From Microbacterium sp. CH12i (GTDB lineage: Bacteria; Actinomycetota; Actinomycetes; Actinomycetales; Microbacteriaceae): 64,000 bases of DNA. Location of the stretch: positions 372,001-436,000 of the forward strand of contig NZ_JHET01000007.1 of assembly GCF_000685355.1 (NCBI RefSeq). Reading direction: 5' to 3'. The notes under the pieces are model-generated. The model was not told the DNA's origin. It saw nothing but the letters and a program-made list of their open reading frames with translations, and ran no database searches. Position numbers and translations under genes: made by a program. Positions 30,903-38,771 of this stretch are shown one piece after another; positions within the stretch are counted from its first letter, which is position 1, and every line of letters starts with the position of its first letter.

Positions 30903-30930
30903 ATACCTTGAGGTATATACTTCTTGGTAT
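30903..30930 (+). promoter_or_regulatory. Tandem operators over the marR -10 and start codon
   Basis: ATACCT-TG-AGGTAT (30903-30916) is a 6-2-6 perfect inverted repeat. It is followed immediately by the related ATACTTCTTGGTAT (30917-30930), which matches it at 10 of 14 positions. TATACT (30916-30921) is a good -10 hexamer ending seven bases before the marR ATG, so the message is probably leaderless. Autorepression by the MarR protein is the simplest reading. Confidence 0.62.
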
Positions 30931-31372
30931 GAATCGTGATGAGATCATCCCCTCGATTGTCATCTCCGCGCACGCTCTCGCTCGGATCGCCGCGAAGGCG
31001 GCTCAGAATGAGGCACCCGCGGCGCAGTGGCGAGTGCTCAGTATCCTCGAACACGAATCCGGGCTCCGGGTCGGGACACTTGCTCAAGCGGCACGCACAA
31101 CGCAGCCGGGAATGACTCGGCTACTGGGCGATCTAGAGCGCAGCGAGCTCATCAGCCGGTCCGCAGATCCGACCGATTCCCGCGCGACGGTCGTCGGTAT
31201 CACCGACGTCGGACTAACCGCACTATGCGAATGGCGCGAAGAATTCCGCATTACCCTCGCGCCCCACTTCGCTGACTTGGATGACGCGGACTGGAGTGCC
31301 CTCACCCGCACGGCCGAGATCCTCGCCGCGCACATCATCGACCCAATCTCTGACGCAGGAGCCCACGAGTGA
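30929..31372 (+). CDS. MarR family regulator
   Basis: A 147-residue winged-helix protein with recognition region TLAQAARTTQPGMTRLLGDLE near residues 52-72 and the wing SRSADPTDSRATVVGITDVG. No ribosome site precedes ATG 30929, but TATACT ends seven bases upstream, consistent with a leaderless transcript. It overlaps the following MFS gene (GTGA) and is divergent from the importer operon. It probably represses its own operon and perhaps the exporter's inducer response; ligand unknown. Confidence 0.88.
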   Translation: MNRDEIIPSIVISAHALARIAAKAAQNEAPAAQWRVLSILEHESGLRVGTLAQAARTTQPGMTRLLGDLERSELISRSADPTDSRATVVGITDVGLTALCEWREEFRITLAPHFADLDDADWSALTRTAEILAAHIIDPISDAGAHE

Positions 31373-32601
31373 ACAGCAGCACGACGACCGGATCAATCTG
31401 GAAACAGCCCGCCCAGGTGTGGGCGGTGGCGTTCGCCAGCGTCGTCGCCTTCATGGGCATCGGGCTGGTCGACCCGATCCTCCCGGCAATCGCCGCATCG
31501 CTCGAGGCGAGCCCGACCGAGACAGAATTACTGTTCACCAGCTACCTGCTCGTAACCGGTCTGGCGATGCTCATCACCAGCTGGGTCTCGAGCCGTATCG
31601 GCGCAAAGGCCACTCTGATGATCGGCCTCGCGCTCATCGTCGTGTTCGCGCTGGCGTGCGCCATGAGCGGTAGCGTGGACGCGATCATCGGGTTCCGCGC
31701 TGGCTGGGGTCTGGGCAATGCGCTGTTCATCTCTACGGCGCTCGCGACGATTGTCGGCTCCGCCTCCGGCGGCAGCGGTGCGGCGATCGTGTTGTACGAG
31801 GCGGCGCTTGGTCTCGGCATCGCTATCGGCCCCCTGCTGGGCGGCTTGCTCGGCGAAATCAGCTGGCGCGGCCCGTTCTTCGGTGTCGTCGTACTGATGG
31901 CAATCGCGTTCATCGCTGTCCTCACGCTGCTGCGCGGTCCAACAGAGAAGCGTGAGCCGGTGCCGTTCTCTGCACCATTCAAGGCGCTCGGACGGCCAGC
32001 ACTCGCGATCCTGGCGGTTACCGCCCTGTTCTACAACATCGGCTTCTTCGTACTGCTCGCGTTCTCACCGTTCCCGCTCGGATTCGGTGCAATGGGTATC
32101 GGTTTCACGTTCTTCGGATGGGGCCTCGCGCTTGCGATCACCAGCGTATGGGGTGCCCCATGGATGATGCGGCGGATGCGACGCACCTCGATCATCCTCA
32201 CGATCTTGCCGCTCCTGGCGCTGGATCTCGTCGTTGCCGGCTTCGTTGCCGAGACCGCCCCCGCGCTTGTGACCTGCATAGTCGTGGGCGGCCTGTTGCT
32301 CGGCATCATGAACACGGTCCTCACCGAAGCAGTGATGGAAGCCACCGATCTGCCGCGCTCGGTGGCTTCGTCGGCATACTCGTCCGTGCGCTTCATCGGC
32401 GGTGCCATCGCCCCACCCGCAGCAGCGCTGCTGTGGCACGCGTTCAACTCGACTGTGCCGTACCTGTTCGCCGCGGCATCCGTCCTGATCGCGACGCTGA
32501 CCGTTTTCCTCGGCCGCAAGGTGCTCGCGCACATTGACGACGAACCAGCGGATGCCACCATCGAAGATGCCGAGGCGATCACGGTCGGTGACGCCGCCTA
32601 G
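31369..32601 (+). CDS. MFS efflux transporter
   Basis: A 410-residue product with 12 hydrophobic segments. FMGIGLVDPILPAIAASL opens the first helix, and an export-type motif C-like GLGIAIGPLLGGLLG lies near residue 140. The GTG start overlaps the marR stop, giving a MarR-MFS pair typical of inducible drug or metabolite efflux. The tail is acidic (IDDEPADATIEDAEAI). Substrate unknown. It ends ten bases before the convergent lipoprotein gene. Confidence 0.87.
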   Translation: MNSSTTTGSIWKQPAQVWAVAFASVVAFMGIGLVDPILPAIAASLEASPTETELLFTSYLLVTGLAMLITSWVSSRIGAKATLMIGLALIVVFALACAMSGSVDAIIGFRAGWGLGNALFISTALATIVGSASGGSGAAIVLYEAALGLGIAIGPLLGGLLGEISWRGPFFGVVVLMAIAFIAVLTLLRGPTEKREPVPFSAPFKALGRPALAILAVTALFYNIGFFVLLAFSPFPLGFGAMGIGFTFFGWGLALAITSVWGAPWMMRRMRRTSIILTILPLLALDLVVAGFVAETAPALVTCIVVGGLLLGIMNTVLTEAVMEATDLPRSVASSAYSSVRFIGGAIAPPAAALLWHAFNSTVPYLFAAASVLIATLTVFLGRKVLAHIDDEPADATIEDAEAITVGDAA

Positions 32602-32611
32602 GACCGGGGCG

Positions 32612-33019
32612 TCACTTCACAGTGACTTCGATGCGTGCGGTCTCCTGCTCGGCGACGTCATCAGGAACTTCGCCACGGAACTCGTATTCGAACTCGATAA
32701 CAGTCGTTCCGGCGCCCACCGCCGGGAATCGGTAGGTCAGCGAGTTCCCACCTCCGGTGGAACCTTCCTCACCCAGGTATTTCGTACCCGCAGTGCCGGC
32801 ACCGAGAATTGCGGAGTCCGGCTCCGTCGTGATCACCCAGCCGTCGCCGACAGAACTGTTGATCATGCCGAAATCAATGACCAACGTCTCTCCGGACGAA
32901 ACGGTGACCGCGTCGCTCGTGTAGTCGATGGTCGTGTCACTCGCACACGCGCTCAAACCGATCGACAAGGCTGTGACGCCAAGCAACGCAAGTCCCGCGC
33001 GCGTAAGTTTCTGGTTCAT
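32612..33019 (-). CDS. Lipoprotein resembling chagasin-type protease inhibitors
   Basis: A 135-residue product. The signal MNQKLTRAGLALLGVTALSI is followed by lipobox LSAC (C25). The mature part is a beta-rich domain with VSSGETLVIDFGMINSSVGDG then a tryptophan in WVITTEPDS, a glycine-rich loop GEEGSTGGGNSLTYRF and a closing AVGAGTTVIEFEYEF. This order of three loops and the final strand is like the inhibitor I42 (chagasin) fold, which blocks papain-like cysteine proteases. Family assignment is tentative; a plain beta-sandwich lipoprotein is the alternative. Confidence 0.65.
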   Translation of the reverse strand: MNQKLTRAGLALLGVTALSIGLSACASDTTIDYTSDAVTVSSGETLVIDFGMINSSVGDGWVITTEPDSAILGAGTAGTKYLGEEGSTGGGNSLTYRFPAVGAGTTVIEFEYEFRGEVPDDVAEQETARIEVTVK

Positions 33020-33063
33020 ACGGCCTCCCCTGCCGCATACAGGCTAGCGCTCGCCGGAAAATG

Positions 33064-33098
33064 AAAAAGCCTCGGAATCTGGCGAGAGATTCCGAGGC
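33064..33098 (-). terminator. Terminator of tRNA-Lys
   Basis: A perfect 12-bp stem (GCCTCGGAATCT with its complement, six-base loop) is followed on the minus strand by TTTTT. It lies eight bases beyond the tRNA 3' end. Confidence 0.92.
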
Positions 33099-33105
33099 TA
33101 TTCCG

Positions 33106-33178
33106 TGCACCCCCCCCGGGCTCGAACCGGGAACCCATTGATTAAGAGTCAATTGCTCTGCCATTGAGCTAGAGGTGC
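33106..33178 (-). tRNA. tRNA-Lys (anticodon CTT)
   Basis: The anticodon stem ATTGA/TCAAT encloses the loop CTCTTAA, giving anticodon CTT. The D stem is GCTC/GAGC, the T arm is CCCGG-TTCGAGC-CCGGG, and the acceptor stem is GCACCTC/GGGGTGC with discriminator A. CCA is not encoded. The T stem and acceptor stem are separated by one G too many inside an eight-G run, so the true run is probably seven and the tRNA 72 bases. Confidence 0.95.
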
Positions 33179-33283
33179 ATGGCCCGGTATTACCCCGGCC
33201 GAGGAACAACATTACCAGTTGTTCAGCGTCATGTGAAATCGAGGCGCGACCTGTTCTGACGGGCCGGAGACTATCCTGAGAGA

Positions 33284-34093
33284 GTGACTGACTCCCCCGC
33301 CACCACAGCCTTCGAGAGTGATCTCGAGCTCGCCCTCCGACTCGCCGACGCAGCAGATGCGCAGTCTCTGCCACGCTTCGATGCGGCCGATCTGGAGATC
33401 TCGACGAAGGCCGACAGGTCACACGTCACGGATGCCGATCTAGCCACCGAACGCGCCATCCGGGCCATCTTGAGCGAAGAACGCCCGACAGACGGCATCC
33501 TCGGGGAAGAGTTTGGAACCGAAGGCGACGCACACCGACAGTGGATCATCGACCCGATCGATGGCACCGCGAATTTCCTGCGCGGCGTGCCGCTCTGGGG
33601 CACGATGGTCTCGCTCGCAGTCGACAGTGTGCCTCAGGTCGGCGTTGTCAGTATGCCGGCCCTCGGCCGCCGCTGGTGGGCGTCCACCGGCACCGGCGCT
33701 TGGACCGCAACCGACGACGGACCACAGCGCCTGCACACTTCTGCCGTCGATAGCTTCGACGACGCCAGCGTCAGTTTTCAGAGCATCACGCAATGGGCAG
33801 ATGCCGGCCGTCTCCCCGCGCTCCTTCGCGTGGCGGACCGCGTCTGGCGTGACCGCGCCTACGGGGACGTGTTCGCGTACATGTTGCTGGCCGAGGGACG
33901 ACTCGAGATGGTCGCGGAGTTCGACGTCAAAGAGTACGACATCGCAGCAGCTGTCCCCATCGTCCGTGAAGCAGGAGGCACATTCACGTCGTTCGACGGC
34001 GTGGAGACGATCTCTGCGCGCTCGTCTCTCGCCAGCAACGGCATCCTGCACAATGCCTTTCTCGAGCTCATCCACACTCCCGCGAACGACTGA
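33284..34093 (+). CDS. hisN: Inositol-monophosphatase family phosphatase, probable histidinol-phosphatase
   Basis: A Mg2+-dependent phosphatase of 269 residues with metal motifs GEEFG (E75, E76) and IDPIDGTANFLRG (D90, D93), and the closing EYDIAAAVPIVREAGG. The sequence VPLWGTMVSLA after motif 2 and RAYGDVFAYMLLAEGR are as in HisN-type histidinol-phosphatases, which dephosphorylate histidinol phosphate in histidine synthesis. The GTG start follows TATCCT (33272-33277) by six bases, suggesting a leaderless message. Inositol-phosphate activity remains possible. Confidence 0.85.
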   Translation: MTDSPATTAFESDLELALRLADAADAQSLPRFDAADLEISTKADRSHVTDADLATERAIRAILSEERPTDGILGEEFGTEGDAHRQWIIDPIDGTANFLRGVPLWGTMVSLAVDSVPQVGVVSMPALGRRWWASTGTGAWTATDDGPQRLHTSAVDSFDDASVSFQSITQWADAGRLPALLRVADRVWRDRAYGDVFAYMLLAEGRLEMVAEFDVKEYDIAAAVPIVREAGGTFTSFDGVETISARSSLASNGILHNAFLELIHTPAND

Positions 34094-34108
34094 TCCGAGA
34101 GGCCAGAA

Positions 34109-34675
34109 ATGACCCGTCGCGCCGTCTTCACCGCAATCGCCGCCCTGGCTTTCGCACTGCCCCTGACCGCCTGTGCTGCTACACCCGAAGCGCAGACATC
34201 GCCGCCGCCGACCGAAAGCGCTGCTCCGCCCGCAGAACCTGCGGTCGAAGAGACACCTACACCTGAGCCGACCGCTGCCGCCGAACCGACCTGCGAGACG
34301 ATCATCGCGCCCAGCACGGTCACGAGCCTGAGCGAGATCGGTTGGACTCACCAGCAAAGAGAATTCCAGATCGGAGCCGACGTTGTCGACGGCGGAATTC
34401 AGTGCGTCTGGGGCGACTACAGCGTCGCGTCGGACCACGTCCAGGTCTACGGCTGGGCGCCGCTCGACCAGACCGCATCCGCTGCCGCTCAGCAAACCCT
34501 CATCGCCGAAGGCTGGCAGCGTGCCGAAGCCGACGGACACACCTACATCACCGAGGATCCGCAGTTCTCCCTCCAAACCGATGAAGAGGGCTTCGGCATG
34601 ACCTACGAGTTCGGCGAAGGCTGGGTCGCCCTGGCCAATACGAAACAGGGCCTCTTGCTCATCAACCAGCCCTGA
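34109..34675 (+). CDS. Hypothetical lipoprotein with Pro/Glu/Thr-rich linker
   Basis: A 188-residue product. The signal peptide ends in a lipobox LTAC (C22); a low-complexity stretch of P, E, A and T follows (residues 25-58), then a globular domain with two cysteines (EPTCETIIAPS and IQCVWGDYS) that may pair. It begins 15 bases after hisN on the same strand behind CGAGAGG. It is anchored to the outer face of the membrane; function not recognised. Confidence 0.75.
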   Translation: MTRRAVFTAIAALAFALPLTACAATPEAQTSPPPTESAAPPAEPAVEETPTPEPTAAAEPTCETIIAPSTVTSLSEIGWTHQQREFQIGADVVDGGIQCVWGDYSVASDHVQVYGWAPLDQTASAAAQQTLIAEGWQRAEADGHTYITEDPQFSLQTDEEGFGMTYEFGEGWVALANTKQGLLLINQP

Positions 34676-34746
34676 TCTCCGTCTTGCTGACAATAGATCC
34701 CCGCAGGCGTCTGGGATGATCGTGCCATGAGCAACGTGTTGGCTGG

Positions 34747-35871
34747 ATGGTACGACGACGACGCAGTCTCGCCCGCAAGAGCAGATTGGTTGTGGGCTGC
34801 GTGAAGCGTCAAGGTCTCTGGGTTGTGACGTCGGTCGTTGTCGTCGGCCTCGCATTGACCGGAGCGGTCGTGGCGTCGATCTACTCCGCTCACCGATCGG
34901 CGCCCACTCAGATCACCGCTACGGAGCCGGAGAAGGGAAACACTCCCGCGTCCCGAGACCTCGAGACAGGCGAGCCATCCGCGCCGGCTCCGCCTACCCC
35001 ACCGCTCGTCGTCGACGAATCAGTAGTCAAGAGACCAGAGGTCACGAAACCCCGTCTCCCGACGTCCGGCAGCGAAGATCAATCGCCGCATTCCGCAAGG
35101 CCAGAGCCTGGAACACCCGGCGGGCTCCGTCCGGAGACTCCAGGTCCGGGTTCGGGGCTGGGTACCTCGACCCCAGCGACCGGAATCGTTCTCGGCGACA
35201 CAACCGACGAGGCGGGCAATGATCATTCTCTGGTGCTGAAGCTTCCGGAGGAGACCCAAGATGCGCTCCTGCGCACCGATGGCATCTTTGCTGTTGTATC
35301 GGGAGCTTCCCGACTATCCGTCACAGGAGATGTAGCTGCGGAACGGTGGCGCTTCATCGTCGACTCAACCGTCATCGGAGCGAAAGCACCCATCGTCGTT
35401 GTGAAGACCATGACGAACAGAACCATGCACGATCTTGCATCGGCGCCGGATGTATACACCTCGGCAAGCGGGCTGAACGAGGACCCTCGCGGGATATCCA
35501 TCCGCTTGACGGCGCTGATAACCGAAGTGCTTTCGAACGCGGAGCCGTCGCAACCAGACAGCCATCTGTACATGGCACTGGCTCAGATGATGCTAGATCC
35601 TAACTGGACCGGGGTTATGGTCTTCAACGCCACGGCAACAGTGCCGAGCGAAGTCCTGGGTCAATCGACCGGTGCTCTCGCCGACAGCCCGGTGGCGGTT
35701 CTCAATATGGGGTTCACTGCGTCGATTATGTCGGAGGGACCGGAATCGCCTCGCCCGTTCTTTGGCACGGTCGACCAGTCTCGCGTTCGGGGTGATGTGC
35801 TCCCGCTGGGTGTCGAGCATCTGCGTGCCCGATTTTCCAACAGCGCCATGGTTGCCTTCGAGCAGGGTTAG
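34747..35871 (+). CDS. Unrecognised membrane-anchored protein with proline-rich linker
   Basis: A 374-residue product with a basic N-terminus, one membrane helix (VVTSVVVVGLALTGAVVASI, residues 26-45), about 90 residues of disordered P/E/T/G-rich linker, and an extracellular domain of about 210 residues without cysteines (LVLKLPEETQDALLRTDGIF, SHLYMALAQMMLDPNWTGVM). No family is recognised. An ATG at 34728 in another frame reads MSNVLAGWYDDD, like the N-terminal DUF2510 motif of actinobacterial membrane proteins, so the true start may be 34728 with a lost frame. Confidence 0.62.
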   Translation: MVRRRRSLARKSRLVVGCVKRQGLWVVTSVVVVGLALTGAVVASIYSAHRSAPTQITATEPEKGNTPASRDLETGEPSAPAPPTPPLVVDESVVKRPEVTKPRLPTSGSEDQSPHSARPEPGTPGGLRPETPGPGSGLGTSTPATGIVLGDTTDEAGNDHSLVLKLPEETQDALLRTDGIFAVVSGASRLSVTGDVAAERWRFIVDSTVIGAKAPIVVVKTMTNRTMHDLASAPDVYTSASGLNEDPRGISIRLTALITEVLSNAEPSQPDSHLYMALAQMMLDPNWTGVMVFNATATVPSEVLGQSTGALADSPVAVLNMGFTASIMSEGPESPRPFFGTVDQSRVRGDVLPLGVEHLRARFSNSAMVAFEQG

Positions 35872-36061
35872 GACATCATTAGGGCATACACGCTTGATAC
35901 ATTGCGTGTCGCAGTCGTCAAAGCCCACCAGGCCCGACAGCAGGGGGACCAGGTGAGGGAAGCGCTGGTGTCAGACGATCCACGGTCGCCATCGCGTTCG
36001 GCCCCCGGCGGACGGCGACCCTTCGCAGGTCGTCCGGATTCTGGTACACCGGACGGGCATA
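35872..36061. other. Gap without a recognised gene
   Basis: About 190 bases between the membrane-anchored protein and the ssrA terminator. Only short open frames with no protein-like features are seen, and no RNA or repeat is recognised. Confidence 0.5.
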
Positions 36062-36062
36062 G

Positions 36063-36105
36063 AAAAACCCCCGCGCTCCTTACTCTCGTAAGGTAACGCG
36101 GGGGT
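36063..36105 (-). terminator. Terminator of tmRNA
   Basis: A two-part stem, CCCCCGCG/CGCGGGGG enclosing CCTTAC/GTAAGG, is followed on the minus strand by TTTTT. It lies about 20 bases beyond the tmRNA CCA end. Confidence 0.93.
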
Positions 36106-36124
36106 TATCCACAGTGACAACGGT

Positions 36125-36493
36125 TGGTGGAGCTGGGGAGAATCGAACTCCCGTCCAACGCTGAGTCTCCACGTCTTCTCCGGGCGCAGTCTGTGCAGAC
36201 GTTCTACTCGGCTCCGACATTTGCCACAGACACCTAAGTCGACAAGCCCAGCCTGGGAAGAGTCCCGCGTGACGTCCAGACGCCATCACACAGCAAGATT
36301 CCTAAATGACGCCAGGGTCCGTATCGGAATCACATACGGTCTGACGGACTATCGGGCTCGCTTATGCAGCGAGGGCGAAGTCGTTGCGCTTTGTTTCGGC
36401 AACTATTTTTTGCAGGGAGCGTTCACGAGATAACCCTGCATCCTCGGCCCGCTTCTCGTGGATTCACAGGCGCTGTCGAAACCGATCAGCCCC
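36125..36493 (-). ncRNA. ssrA: Transfer-messenger RNA (tmRNA)
   Basis: The 369-base RNA begins GGGGCTGATCGGTTTCGACA, the usual tmRNA 5' end, and ends in a tRNA-like T arm (GGGAGTTCGATTCTCCC), the 3' acceptor strand and encoded CCA. GGGGCTG pairs with CAGCTCC to close the acceptor stem. The internal reading frame encodes the degradation tag. It rescues stalled ribosomes together with SmpB. The 3' ends of ssrA genes are frequent integration sites for mobile elements. Confidence 0.97.
36362..36400 (-). other. tmRNA proteolysis tag reading frame
   Basis: The resume codon GCC begins AETKRNDFALAA and is followed by TAA. The FALAA end is the usual actinobacterial tag recognised by ClpXP/ClpCP-type proteases. 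Confidence 0.93.
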
Positions 36494-37179
36494 GTGTTCC
36501 TTCTTGCGAAGGGACCGTTGTCACTCTGTGGATTTATCACCTCGGATGCCGAAACACCCGAGCTTCTTAGGATACAACGGATACGTTCATCCTGCCATTC
36601 CCCGACGTGCCTCAGTTTCTTTGAGCGTGTGGGGGGGGGACGGCGACGACCGGGATGGGACGTTCAAGCGCCAGGCGGATGCTGACCGGACCGCCGCTGC
36701 CAGAGCCTGCCGAGCAGGTCGATCGGCGACGGCTTCGCGCGAAGTCGTATAGCGATGAGTCCCCGCTGCTGCTTGAGCATGTGGGCGTTGATGGGCTGCC
36801 GTGCGGGAAGTACTTCGTGGTGATGCTCCCGATCTGGCTGCCGTTGCTGCGAGGCGCCGGAGATCTCTACAAACCGTTCGCGACGAGCGAGACGATCGGC
36901 GAGTTGGAGGCGATGAGCCCGGCGACCATCGACCGGTATGCAGCTGCGGGGCATCTCGACCACGAAGCCGTCGCGGTTGCTGCGCAACTCGATCGGACTG
37001 GCTCCAACAACGCGATATCGCCCAGACCCGCTCCCGCCCCTACGACAAGAGCCATACGGAGATCCATCTGCGGCTATCAAAATCCGGTGTACTCGTTGCA
37101 CAACGTCAACGACGAGTGTCTCGTCAGCCAGACTCTCGTCGAGCGGAATCGGGACCTACAGTTGGCCAACCACCCACCG
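36494..37179. other. Gene-poor segment between ssrA and the phospholipase D gene
   Basis: It holds the ssrA upstream region, an eight-to-nine-base G run near 36630, the transposase remnant, and about 160 bases up to 37179 in which nothing is recognised. Long open frames here, for example on the plus strand from 36655, are assembled from remnant and filler sequence. Confidence 0.5.
36670..37010 (+). pseudogene. Transposase/integrase fragment, decayed
   Basis: One frame encodes LLLEHVGVDGLPCGKYF, LPIWLPLLRGAGDLYKPF and ELEAMSPATIDRY; a neighbouring frame from 36938 continues MQLRGISTTKPSRLLRNSIG. This order (LxPLL, MSxATIDR, LRGxSxTKPxxLLxxSI) is the region just ahead of the DDE core in a family of actinobacterial integrase-core transposases. 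A deletion and frame change lie at about 36935, and neither the upstream DNA-binding part nor the DDE catalytic part is present. No terminal inverted repeats are seen. It is a relic of an insertion next to ssrA. Confidence 0.62.
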
Positions 37180-38762
37180 TCACGGCGAAGGCACCGCGGC
37201 ATCCGGATCCTCGATATAGTCCCAGAGCCAATCCTCGGGACGGCCGGGCATGAAGTTGAGGGCCCCCTGGACGATCGGGGTTGTTACCGCCGCCGCCTGC
37301 AACTGGACGACGTACTTGTCTGGCGCCCCGACTTGGGCCGAGGGGTTGAACACGGCGACGTTAGTACGCGACAGATCACCGAACCACTTCATCAGTGACG
37401 CCGCGGCGTTGAGGTAGTCGCCGGGGTTCCCACCGAGGTGCTTAGCGAATAGTCGGGCGCGCAGATCTTGGGCGACAGTCGTTGCCCCTGGGGTTGTTAC
37501 AGCCAAGGAGGCAACATCGCCGGCAACCACCACATCAGTCTCCGAGTTGTAGGTGTAGCCGCGGCGGTCGGCGTTTGCAGAACCCGTGATTACCAACTCG
37601 TCATCGAATATCCACGTCTTCGAGTGCACGTAGGCGTGCGGCCTATCTGCCCGGCGATGCACGACCGTCCAGCGCTTGCGGCGAGGATCCGCGGCAAGCA
37701 TCTTCGCAAAGACTGCGCGGCGGCGCGGCCAAGCCTGTTGGACGTCGGCAAAGTCGGGGTGAAGAACGACGATCACGATCCGAAAGTCGTCTGCAGCAGA
37801 CGCGAGTTTGGCGGCCAGTGCGTCGCCCACCCATTGTTTGTAAGGTATTGATCCTCGAGGTAGATGAAGCGCGTGGCCTCGGCAATCGCCCTCTTCACGG
37901 CCCGCCAGATTTGCTGCACGCCCCTCGACGGGTCGTAGAAGTTGTAGTACCTGACAGAACCGTTGACCCCCATATCGCCCGCGGTCAGCGCGCCGCTGCC
38001 CTTGAGTTGTTTGTTGATCACGGGAAGGTAGTTCTTCACCAGGATCGAGTAGGCCAATCTCGATTGAAACGTGGGATAGGTGTTGCACACCTGCACGAGC
38101 GAATTGCCTCCCGCTGGTACGACAGATGTGCGGTCGCTCAGCCCGGTTCCGTGCTCCGGATGGTCATTCCAGCGCTCCTGAAAGACCTTCACAAGATCAT
38201 CCGCCGCGGGCCCACGAATCTTGCAATGCACGTCATGGAATCCCGTCGGCCCGATCCGGTCAGTGAAGACGTCCATGCCGCCGCAGTAGGCGATGGCTGC
38301 CACCAAACCCGCGTCATCCGCACCGTGGTCGGGCGAAGGCACCACGATTTGAATCTTCTGGTGGTGCGCCCCCGCGAGGGGAGTGCGATGGTCGAGTATT
38401 GCGCTCGACCCGTTCGGCAGACTGCCGATGTGTTTCACCGCGTCGGCGCATCCGGCATTCTTCATAATGGTGTTTTCCCACAGCATCGCGCGCACGGCAC
38501 CGCCCTGCTTCGCGAAGTAGCTCAGTGTCTGTCCGAGCGTCGTGCCCGAGGGTGAGGCCACCGCGCGAACCGTCGTGTTGATGTCGCACGACCAACCCAG
38601 GAGGTAACACACCGCCTTCGCCCCCGCGTCCAACTCGAGGCGATCGGCGAGATCCGCGAACGCCTCCTCGCCGGTGGTGAAGAAATCGGTCAGGTTACTT
38701 TCCGTCACCGGCCGCATGGAAGCGGAGGTGTCGAACCAACGGGAGTACTTCGACGTGCCCAC
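37180..38762 (-). CDS. Phospholipase D-like protein with two HKD motifs (one-base frameshift)
   Basis: About 527 residues once a missing base in the A/T run at about 37834-37839 is restored (joining IYLEDQYLTN to WVGDALAAKLAS). The first catalytic motif is GAHHQKIQIV (H134, K136), followed by CGGMDVFTDRI and FHDVHCKIRGPAADDLVKVF, the pattern of true phospholipase D rather than small nucleases. The second is HSKTWIFDDELVITGSAN. The active site therefore looks complete. No signal peptide is seen. The gene starts nine bases after the 904-residue protein's stop and is surely co-transcribed. Phospholipid hydrolysis or transphosphatidylation is likely; nuclease action is not excluded. Confidence 0.85.
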
Positions 38763-38771
38763 GGTGCGCCA

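Noticed and set aside
35902..36096. Short plus-strand frame before the tmRNA terminator
   Set aside because: It runs through the terminator hairpin and its product has no recognisable features.
36655..37398. 247-codon plus-strand frame after ssrA
   Set aside because: Only its first half resembles a transposase, and in two frames; the remainder runs antisense into the PLD gene. Listed as a pseudogene fragment instead.
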